A stretch of DNA of 64,000 bases from a virus: IMG/VR virus record IMGVR_UViG_3300009080_000001, positions 20,759 to 84,758 of that record, one strand, 5' to 3'. The notes beneath the pieces are model-generated. The model was not told the origin of the DNA and did no database searches. It worked only from the letters and a program-made list of their open reading frames with translations. Below, in pieces: positions 28,751-34,850 of this stretch. Numbering within the stretch: position 1 is the first letter of the stretch; each line of letters starts with the position of its first letter. The translations under genes were made by a program, and so were the position numbers.

Positions 28751-29066
28751 GTTAATATTAGGAGGAAGGTATGTCTTTAATGTAAAAAAGCGTTGCACTT
28801 TAGTTGGTTTTGATGATGATGGTGATATTTTAGTACTTTTCGATGACGTTAACTATAATACTCCTTTTGGTACTACAACATATAGCGAGTCTGTAGGTAG
28901 CTGGGATAATCTTATTGAATTTAAAGGAGATGCGGTTGGGTATTCAGAATGTCCATTAATGTTAGAACCGTTAGAAATTAAAGTAAATGACACAAGATTA
29001 GCACGTAAATTATATCCAAATGCTAGATTACAAGCAGACGGTATGTTATTAATAGAGGTGAAATAA
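28743..29066 (+). CDS. Barrel-domain protein with C-terminal TRLARK tag
   Basis: 107 residues from TTG 28743 behind GGAGG (ATG 28728 lies upstream of that site). N-terminus SKLILGGRYVFNVKKRCTLV. Tag: VNDTRLARKLYPNARL then QADGMLLIEVK. TAATG-type junction with the next gene. Confidence 0.7.
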   Translation: MSKLILGGRYVFNVKKRCTLVGFDDDGDILVLFDDVNYNTPFGTTTYSESVGSWDNLIEFKGDAVGYSECPLMLEPLEIKVNDTRLARKLYPNARLQADGMLLIEVK

Positions 29067-29287
29067 TGGATATTTTATTGTATTTATTTTTAGGAGTAGT
29101 ATTATTTGCTGTTGGTAGTGTAATTATTATGTTTAGGTCAATAAACAAAGTTGTTTATTTCTTTAAATGTAATCCAAATGGTTTACCAAGTAAATTACCA
29201 GAAGAAGTGCAAGAGTTTAAAGATCATGTCGGAGAAGAACAGTTCCAAGAATTATACGATAAATTTCAAAAGGAAAACAATGAGTAA
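29066..29287 (+). CDS. Small single-pass membrane protein
   Basis: 73 residues. An N-terminal membrane helix (LLYLFLGVVLFAVGSVIIMF) and an acidic, helical C-terminal half (PEEVQEFKDHVGEEQFQELY). No recognised family. Confidence 0.5.
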   Translation: MDILLYLFLGVVLFAVGSVIIMFRSINKVVYFFKCNPNGLPSKLPEEVQEFKDHVGEEQFQELYDKFQKENNE

Positions 29288-29960
29288 ATATAAATGTAAA
29301 TACGGACTATATCACGATAAACCAGTAGTACAGAATCAGCCTAGTAGTAATAATGGTTGGATTTATACTGCATATTCTAAGTATTTAGCTCCCGGAAATA
29401 TAGACTCAACTAGAGTTAGATTAACATTTCAAAGCTGTAGAAAGAGTTATACTCCTTTAATTATAAATAGACTACCTAATAAGCCAAAACCTCCGCTTTC
29501 TAAAGATGAGGTTATTGGACAAGTATCTCTAGGTTTACTACATAATGAGGAACTTGAAAGAAGTCACTATAATTTCTGTAATATTGATAAGAGTTTTGAC
29601 AGGAAGTTATCATTTAAAAGTCTGATAAAAGCTATCAAAGTACTATATAAAGCTAAAGATGAACATAGAAATTACATCTGGGAAAATGAGGTTGTGGAAG
29701 CTTATCCATTAGCATTCAGATTACCACCTGAAGACATTTATTACGTTAAAGAGTATAGTGGTGTGAGAGCCTCTATTTTCGAGTCTGTAGCGTTCTATTT
29801 AAACGCAGCCATGACTATACATAATGGAGATAAAAGCTCCAGAATGCTGTTATTCCTTAAATTAGAGGATATGAATCATTGGTTGAAGAGGTTTGTTGAT
29901 AAAGATAAATGGGTTAGAGATTATTTCGAAGAGAATCACGATTTTGTGAAGAATCTGTGA
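29280..29960 (+). CDS. Hypothetical protein (226 residues)
   Basis: ATG 29280 after AAAGGAAAAC is chosen; an in-frame ATG 43 codons upstream lies over the preceding gene. Mixed alpha/beta with many aromatic residues; Cys at YKCKYG, QSCRKS and NFCNID. I see no catalytic motif. It is one of the larger unknowns of the rightward block. Confidence 0.55.
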   Translation: MSKYKCKYGLYHDKPVVQNQPSSNNGWIYTAYSKYLAPGNIDSTRVRLTFQSCRKSYTPLIINRLPNKPKPPLSKDEVIGQVSLGLLHNEELERSHYNFCNIDKSFDRKLSFKSLIKAIKVLYKAKDEHRNYIWENEVVEAYPLAFRLPPEDIYYVKEYSGVRASIFESVAFYLNAAMTIHNGDKSSRMLLFLKLEDMNHWLKRFVDKDKWVRDYFEENHDFVKNL

Positions 29961-30295
29961 AAGGTTATATAAAGATAAAAGTACCAATGTATCGACAGAA
30001 AGGACTAGTTCCTGATATGTGGACATGTACTTATTATGAGAAATTCCCGTACATTTATATGTCAGAAGACTTAACTCACTATTTAAGTAAATGGTTAGAA
30101 ATTAAAGGTGTTAGATGTTCAGTAGGTGGTATGGTACATAGAGGATTTAGAACTCACTATATTATAGATAGAGATAAGATGATAACTAGAGTACGTGATA
30201 CTAGATTAGCTAGGAAGGTATTAAAAGAGGACGAGATACTTAAAATTAAAGATGGTTGGATATATATGTTTAATGAGGAGGTTAGACTTGGCTAA
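29957..30295 (+). CDS. Tagged protein of unknown fold (TRLARK C-terminus)
   Basis: 112 residues from GTG 29957. N-terminal part GYIKIKVPMYRQKGLVPDMW is not KVGD-type. Tag: VRDTRLARKVLKEDEI, then KIKDGWIYMFNEEVRLG, with Tyr-Pro replaced by Leu-Lys and a nine-residue extension after the usual end. The extension overlaps the next gene's GAGGAGG and TTG start. Confidence 0.65.
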   Translation: MKGYIKIKVPMYRQKGLVPDMWTCTYYEKFPYIYMSEDLTHYLSKWLEIKGVRCSVGGMVHRGFRTHYIIDRDKMITRVRDTRLARKVLKEDEILKIKDGWIYMFNEEVRLG

Positions 30296-30680
30296 GAAAC
30301 TAGATAAAGGTAAACCTAGAATGGATTTAATTAATCCAAGGTTTTTAGAGGAATTAGGAGAAGGATTAGGTTTCGGAGCTAGTAAGTACTCTGATTATAA
30401 TTACAGAGAAGGTGAAGGTCTGGATAGATCGAGACTGTATGCATCGGCAATGAGACATCTCTTAAAATATGCTAAAGGTGAAAAAATAGATGAAGAAAGT
30501 GACATTTCGCACTTGACCGCAGTAGCAATTAATTGTATGATGATTTATACCCTTGAAGAAGAAAACAAGGGGACTGAGTATGACGCTTGGGTTATGGAGG
30601 AAACTGATGACACAAAAGAAAATCCCTCAAAAGAAGGATCTCAAAGACGAAAGGTTAAACAAGTTACAAAGAAGAGTTAA
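30288..30680 (+). CDS. MazZ-like dATP/dGTP diphosphohydrolase
   Basis: 130 residues from TTG 30288 behind GAGGAGG (MAKKLDKGKPRMDLINP). The pattern DKGKPRMDL, GFGASKYSDYNYREG, RLYASAMRHLLKYAKGEKID, EESDISHLTAVAINCMMI is that of the dGTP_diPhyd_N (DUF5664) family, MazG-clan helical hydrolases including MazZ. MazZ removes dGTP/dATP in phages that replace adenine by 2-aminoadenine, but family members also occur in other phages. No PurZ is visible here. Confidence 0.75.
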   Translation: MAKKLDKGKPRMDLINPRFLEELGEGLGFGASKYSDYNYREGEGLDRSRLYASAMRHLLKYAKGEKIDEESDISHLTAVAINCMMIYTLEEENKGTEYDAWVMEETDDTKENPSKEGSQRRKVKQVTKKS

Positions 30681-30966
30681 AAGATTAGAGAAAGAAAATT
30701 CATTATTAAGAAGTGAAATTAAGACATTAGAAGCGTATAGATTAAAAACAAATACTTATATTGACGAAGAACTAGATGGTGTACCAGTAGAAGATGTTAT
30801 TAAAAGTGTTGAGAAAAAGCTTACGTTGAAGAAAGTTAAGGAAAAAGATAAACATAAATGTAATGCTTGCGGAAATATGAGCTTAAAGATTATGCCTATA
30901 TTAAACGGAGAGTTAAACTTATGTGGAGATTGTGGATTTAGAAAGGTGATTAAAGATGAACAATAA
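30607..30966 (+). CDS. Coiled-coil protein with zinc ribbon
   Basis: 119 residues from ATG 30607 behind TGGAGGAAACTG. N-terminal long coiled coil (LNKLQRRVKRLEKENSLLRS) and C-terminal CNACGNMSLKIMPI then NLCGDCGFRKV, a CxxC/CxxC zinc ribbon. This layout is common in phage small regulators; target unknown. It overlaps the preceding gene by 74 bp. Confidence 0.55.
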   Translation: MTQKKIPQKKDLKDERLNKLQRRVKRLEKENSLLRSEIKTLEAYRLKTNTYIDEELDGVPVEDVIKSVEKKLTLKKVKEKDKHKCNACGNMSLKIMPILNGELNLCGDCGFRKVIKDEQ

Positions 30967-31216
30967 ATTAATGAGTTACGAAGAAGCTAAGGAACAGTTG
31001 AAGGAAGTCGAGACAAAACAAAGGTATATGAAAGGTGAAAGAAAAGACGATGAAAAAGGCGATTTTACTATTAGAATGGCTCAAATACATGTGAGCATGT
31101 ATAAGAAGGAGATTAATAAATTACTAACTATCATACATATACATAAACAGAGTCGAAAGTTATGGTCTGAGAAAGAATATTGGAAAGCTAAATACATAGG
31201 AGTACCTTGTGAGTAA
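30956..31216 (+). CDS. Helical hypothetical protein
   Basis: 86 residues, Lys/Glu-rich helix (SYEEAKEQLKEVETKQRYMK), with no motif recognised. Overlaps neighbours on both sides by about 8-11 bp. Confidence 0.5.
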   Translation: MNNKLMSYEEAKEQLKEVETKQRYMKGERKDDEKGDFTIRMAQIHVSMYKKEINKLLTIIHIHKQSRKLWSEKEYWKAKYIGVPCE

Positions 31217-31643
31217 AAAAATATACAATAAATTAGTTAGAAGTGAAATACCGACTATTATCAGAGAAAGCGGTAAAGAGTGTATGTACGGTAAATTAAA
31301 TTTAGAAAATAATAAAGATGAGATTATAAAATTACTAAAAGAGAAGTTAGTTGAAGAAGCTAGAGAAGTAATAGAAACATTACATAAAGGCGATTTACTA
31401 GAGGAATTAGGTGATTTAGAAAATGTAATATATAGTCTAAAAAAAGTGTTACGTGTAGAAAATGATGAGGTAAGAACCTTATCTAATGCTAAAACTATAA
31501 AAAAAGGTAATCTTGGTTCAATAATGTTAGATTCAAAAGGTCAATATATTCCTTTAAAAAATGCTAAAAGTAGACATGATGTTAATTACGAATTTATTAA
31601 ACTAATATCGGTAGAGGACAATGGACAAGAAACTAAGGACTAG
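31209..31643 (+). CDS. MazG-superfamily NTP pyrophosphohydrolase-like protein
   Basis: 144 residues from GTG 31209. The opening YNKLVRSEIPTIIRESGKEC and the KLVEEAREVIE, DLLEELGDLENVIYSLKKVL helices match the PRA-PH/MazG-like house-cleaning family: E-x2-E and E-x2-D metal ligands are present. The enzyme would hydrolyse a nucleoside triphosphate to monophosphate and pyrophosphate. The C-terminal third is extra (ISVEDNGQETKD end). It lies near the MazZ-like gene. Confidence 0.75.
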   Translation: MSKKIYNKLVRSEIPTIIRESGKECMYGKLNLENNKDEIIKLLKEKLVEEAREVIETLHKGDLLEELGDLENVIYSLKKVLRVENDEVRTLSNAKTIKKGNLGSIMLDSKGQYIPLKNAKSRHDVNYEFIKLISVEDNGQETKD

Positions 31644-32034
31644 AGTTACTAATTTAATGCGTAGAGACTTGAAAAAGACTACCATGTATAGTAATGCTAA
31701 AAAGAGACATTTCAAAGGTAAGACTGTGTATTACTGTCCTATCTGTACTAAACACTTCTACACAGGAGCTTCTGAGAAGAACTTTGAAGCACTTAAAGAA
31801 ACATACGAGGATTTAGTTAGGTGTAAGGAGAAAGAGTTCCACATGGATCATGTAGAGCCTCTGACACCATATGACAAAGAGTTCCATGATATGAATTTAG
31901 ATGAAATAGCTGATAGAAATTACTGTAAAGAAGATAATCTACAGTACATATGTCATGTTTGTCATAAAGAGAAAACATCTAAAGAGAGTACTATTAGAAG
32001 TAAATATAAGAAGTTAAAGAAAATGGAGGAATAA
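31621..32034 (+). CDS. HNH endonuclease
   Basis: 137 residues. YYCPICTKHF (CxxC), EFHMDHVEPLTPYD (HNH histidine pair) and NLQYICHVCHKEKTSKES (CxxC-H) form a zinc-stabilised HNH motif. A basic N-terminus (RTRVTNLMRRDLKKTTMYS) could bind DNA. Could be a free-standing homing enzyme or a phage DNA-processing nuclease. No intron is visible nearby. Overlaps the MazG-like gene by 23 bp. Confidence 0.75.
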   Translation: MDKKLRTRVTNLMRRDLKKTTMYSNAKKRHFKGKTVYYCPICTKHFYTGASEKNFEALKETYEDLVRCKEKEFHMDHVEPLTPYDKEFHDMNLDEIADRNYCKEDNLQYICHVCHKEKTSKESTIRSKYKKLKKMEE

Positions 32035-32264
32035 TGGATACTACGTTATTAATATATTGTGTTATATCATTCATAGGTACAGTGTTGCACGGTTTTTATA
32101 CTGAATATTTTAAATATGATAAAGCAACTTTAACTATTTTAGAAATTATACAGATATTTGTTTGTGGTTTTATGGGGCCTGTAATTTTTCCGATTATGTT
32201 ATTTTTTTGGATAATAAATAGGGACTTTTGGAATAAAGAAGTATTCAAAAAAGGTGAAGAATGA
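32034..32264 (+). CDS. Small two-pass membrane protein
   Basis: 76 residues. Two hydrophobic segments (LLIYCVISFIGTVLHGFY and IIQIFVCGFMGPVIFPIM plus LFFWII) and a charged C-terminus. GGAGG lies 5 bp before the ATG (TAATGG). Function unknown. Confidence 0.5.
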   Translation: MDTTLLIYCVISFIGTVLHGFYTEYFKYDKATLTILEIIQIFVCGFMGPVIFPIMLFFWIINRDFWNKEVFKKGEE

Positions 32265-32485
32265 TCGGTTGGAAAAACGTAAAAGATACAAGATTAGCTA
32301 GAAAGATGTTCCCTGACTTTAAAGAGTCCGAAAAAGACGGGTATATTATGATCCCAGAACCTATAGATTTAACTAATACTACGTTTGCTGAAAGAGCACA
32401 TATAGCTGAACAATTGTTACAATACGGACTTATTACTACAAAAGAAGAATATTTAAAAATAATTGATAATATCCAACAAAAGTAG
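32261..32485 (+). CDS. Mini-protein with N-terminal TRLARK tag
   Basis: 74 residues. The tag starts at residue 6 (VKDTRLARKMFPDFKE, SEKDGYIMI) and is followed by a helical domain (TFAERAHIAEQLLQYGLITT and onward). It is the only copy near an N-terminus. It shares the PDFKE variant with the gene at 20553, so it may be the end of such a gene joined to a new C-terminal part. ATGA junction with the gene above. Confidence 0.65.
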   Translation: MIGWKNVKDTRLARKMFPDFKESEKDGYIMIPEPIDLTNTTFAERAHIAEQLLQYGLITTKEEYLKIIDNIQQK

Positions 32486-32514
32486 TTGACAGGGTTTTCT
32501 AAATAGATTATATT
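32486..32514 (+). promoter_or_regulatory. Strong sigma70 promoter (P7)
   Basis: TTGACA at 32486-32491, 17 bp, TATATT at 32509-32514, in the 56-bp gap before the exported protease. AAAGGAG precedes the next ATG. No TTTACA box. Confidence 0.75.
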
Positions 32515-32541
32515 TAAGACTAATCTATTAAAGGAGAATTA

Positions 32542-33306
32542 ATGAAGAAACTACTTTTAGCAATTATGCTACTACCAACACTGGCATTCGCCAATCTAAA
32601 CACAATCAAACTTACTGATAAAAACACTATCAGTTTCAACGAACAATTCAATGCAATGACTGTTGCAGCAAAACAAGCACAATTATTCGAATTAGCATCT
32701 AGTTCACAAGAAAAGGACTTATATATAGTTATGTATACTCCCGGTGGCTCAGTATCTGCTGGAGCTTTATTTATCGATACAGCAAGAGCATTAGGTAAGA
32801 ACATTCACACAATCACTATTTTCAGCGCATCTATGGGCTACCACACCGTTCAAGGACTTGGCAAGAGGTATATTCTACCATCTGGGGTTCTAATGTCTCA
32901 CAGAGCTTATGTAAGCGGATTACAGGGTCAATTTCCGGGTGAACTAAATCAAAGAGTTGAGATGCTTATGAAGTCTACTGAAGACCTTGATAAGATTGCT
33001 GCTGCTAGAGTTGGTTTAAGTCTTAAGGAATACAAATCTACTATTCACGATGAACTATGGTTAACTGGTGCTGATGCTGTTAAAAGAGGTCATGCTGATG
33101 AAGTTGTACAAGCTATCTGTGGAGAAAGTCTAAGTGGATTATACGAGAAAGTATTTAACACATTCTTTGGACCAGTTATTGTTGAATTTGCTAATTGTCC
33201 ATTAATTGTAGGACCAGTTAATATCAAAGGATCAAACGAAGCAATTATGGAAGTTAAAAAGAACATCCTAGACGATGTAACTAAAAAGGTTAAAACACTA
33301 CTATAA
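32542..33306 (+). CDS. Exported ClpP/SppA-like serine protease
   Basis: 254 residues. Signal peptide MKKLLLAIMLLPTLAFA with AxA cleavage before NLN. ClpP-like fold: VMYTPGGSVSAGALFIDTAR, FSASMGYHTVQGLGKRYILP (Ser97), GVLMSHRAYV (His120), IHDELWLTGADAVKRGHADE (Asp170). The triad is complete. It would act in the periplasm, unlike the copy at 27546. Driven by its own promoter at 32486. Candidate roles are receptor or envelope-protein cleavage or degradation of superinfecting-phage proteins; inference only. Confidence 0.8.
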   Translation: MKKLLLAIMLLPTLAFANLNTIKLTDKNTISFNEQFNAMTVAAKQAQLFELASSSQEKDLYIVMYTPGGSVSAGALFIDTARALGKNIHTITIFSASMGYHTVQGLGKRYILPSGVLMSHRAYVSGLQGQFPGELNQRVEMLMKSTEDLDKIAAARVGLSLKEYKSTIHDELWLTGADAVKRGHADEVVQAICGESLSGLYEKVFNTFFGPVIVEFANCPLIVGPVNIKGSNEAIMEVKKNILDDVTKKVKTLL

Positions 33307-33737
33307 TGGCTGATTTAGACGAATTACTAGAATTATTAGAAAAGAAAGTACAGGAGAAGGAGGCTGAAAAGTCTCCTAAACCTGAACAAAAAGAGTCCAC
33401 TAGAAGGTTCATAGAGAAATCTAATATCCGAAAAGGACTAGACAGAGTACCAAATTATGTTATATTCTTTACATACATGAAGAAGTACCGAGCAAGAGTT
33501 GGAGAAGAGAAATGGTCAAAAGTACATTTCTTTAGGTTATTTAACAGACAATTCGATCAAGCTAGAGTTGGTAAACAAAGATACTACGTACTAGATGGAA
33601 GCTCATTTGATCTAACAAGGGAAGGAAGAATTGAAGCGAAAGCATACGACAAAGAATACAGGCGACAAGTCGGCATCAAAACAGGCAAAATCAAGCTTAG
33701 AAAGCGACGTAAAGCCGTTAAAAACGAAGAGGGATAG
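33306..33737 (+). CDS. Basic hypothetical protein
   Basis: 143 residues. Acidic N-terminus (DLDELLELLEKKVQEKEAEK) followed by a basic region (NYVIFFTYMKKYRARVGEEK) and an Arg/Lys-rich end (KIKLRKRRKAVKNEEG). TAATG junction with the protease gene. It shares 107 bp with the next gene in another frame. No family recognised. Confidence 0.5.
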   Translation: MADLDELLELLEKKVQEKEAEKSPKPEQKESTRRFIEKSNIRKGLDRVPNYVIFFTYMKKYRARVGEEKWSKVHFFRLFNRQFDQARVGKQRYYVLDGSSFDLTREGRIEAKAYDKEYRRQVGIKTGKIKLRKRRKAVKNEEG

Positions 33738-34290
33738 TCACCAATACCCTAACCTTAAGAAGTCGTTAAACACGAAACTAAGGCGTGATTACTTGGATAA
33801 CCTGTACTATGTAGATGGTGTTAAAAACAAGAAAGATGGTGAAGATGTAATACGCCCTTTAAATGACTCTGAAAAAGAGTGGCTTAATAAGTTTAATGGT
33901 GAATACTACGGAGCAAGTTTTGATAAGAACGATGATAATAATCTACACAGTAATCGTGCCGATGATGTTACTATATATAATGTTAGGCAAGACATAAGTA
34001 GAATTAGAAAGGAAGCTGCGGCAGCATCTAAAGAAGATGACTCGGAATTAGCTAAAGAGCTGTATTTAGAATTAGAAGAGCAACTAGAGTACTTAAGAGA
34101 CATCTACCCGAAAAAGAAGTGTCAGGATGATAATAACTCTAGGAATAGATGTTTATTGAATACTGGTAAAGCTACTAATGAGGTTAAATTTATACCTTGG
34201 GAAACAATGGATCAAAATATCTTAGGTGATATGGATATAGAATTACTATATATTTTAAATGATATGATTGCGGAGGAAGAAGGTGAGTAA
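33631..34290 (+). CDS. Hypothetical protein overlapping the preceding gene
   Basis: 219 residues from TTG 33631 behind GGAAGGAAG. First 35 residues are read from the preceding gene's 3' end in another frame. Then KKSLNTKLRRDYLDNLYYVD and IRPLNDSEKEWLNKFNGEYY resemble a conserved phage protein type whose role is unknown to me. The middle is a coiled coil (ISRIRKEAAAASKEDDSELA). The start could be later, but no alternative has a ribosome site. Confidence 0.55.
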   Translation: MKRKHTTKNTGDKSASKQAKSSLESDVKPLKTKRDSHQYPNLKKSLNTKLRRDYLDNLYYVDGVKNKKDGEDVIRPLNDSEKEWLNKFNGEYYGASFDKNDDNNLHSNRADDVTIYNVRQDISRIRKEAAAASKEDDSELAKELYLELEEQLEYLRDIYPKKKCQDDNNSRNRCLLNTGKATNEVKFIPWETMDQNILGDMDIELLYILNDMIAEEEGE

Positions 34291-34567
34291 ATTTAAGGTT
34301 GGAGACAAGGTTTTGGTTGTTGGGTCTGATAGTTTAACTAGATATTACTTAAATTTTGGTTTGTTTGATAGAACAGGGTTAGTTGGAGTAGTAAAATTCG
34401 TTCGCAATCGAGAACGTAATATGTACTTAATACAGTTTAACGATGAAATAGATGGTATGAAGTTTGCAGAAAGTGAACTGGAGTTTGCAAGATATAAATA
34501 TACTAGACTTGCTGAGAAGATGTTCCCAAAAGGTCACAGAGAAGGTGATTGGTGGGTATTAGAGTAA
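34283..34567 (+). CDS. KVGD-domain protein with tag of the YKYTRLAEK subtype
   Basis: 94 residues from GTG 34283 (GGAGGAAGAAG upstream). N-terminus SKFKVGDKVLVVGSDSLTRY. Tag: YKYTRLAEKMFPKGHR then EGDWWVLE, matching 10609 and 8550. It is the last rightward gene and its end overlaps the end of the first leftward gene by 9 bp. Confidence 0.75.
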   Translation: MSKFKVGDKVLVVGSDSLTRYYLNFGLFDRTGLVGVVKFVRNRERNMYLIQFNDEIDGMKFAESELEFARYKYTRLAEKMFPKGHREGDWWVLE

Positions 34568-34846
34568 AGATAATACTTTAACTACACTGTACACTGCTCC
34601 TGCAATCGCACCTAAACCTGTAGCAACAGATATAGATAACTTTAAAAGATAAGATATAGACAACCTATCTTCTATAATTTTAACATGTTTTTCAAGTAAA
34701 TCAGTTCTACGAATATGATGGTCCAAAGAGTCGGTGTTTCTAGCAACATTCAAATTGATCTTATTAACGTGATCTTGCACGTTATCTACCGCTTCTTTAA
34801 CATCTTCAATTCTATCAATTACTAAATCTAACTTATCCTTAGCCAT
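34559..34846 (-). CDS. Coiled-coil protein with C-terminal membrane helix, holin-like
   Basis: 95 residues. N-terminal coiled coil (KLDLVIDRIEDVKEAVDNVQ), then NTDSLDHHIRRTDLLEKHV, a stretch seen in many phage proteins annotated as putative holins or accessory proteins, and a C-terminal hydrophobic segment (ISVATGLGAIAGAVYSVVKV). Last gene of the leftward block. Holin function is not established. Confidence 0.6.
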   Translation of the reverse strand: MAKDKLDLVIDRIEDVKEAVDNVQDHVNKINLNVARNTDSLDHHIRRTDLLEKHVKIIEDRLSISYLLKLSISVATGLGAIAGAVYSVVKVLSLL

Positions 34847-34850
34847 AACA

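Noticed and set aside
31621-32034. HNH gene as part of a group I intron or intein
   Set aside because: It stands free between complete genes; no split gene or intron fold is visible on either side.
8228-34567. Tag copies as a mobile palindromic DNA element like the in-frame Rickettsia palindromic elements
   Set aside because: The DNA of the copies is not palindromic and differs at many silent positions while the peptide is kept; flanking target duplications are not seen.
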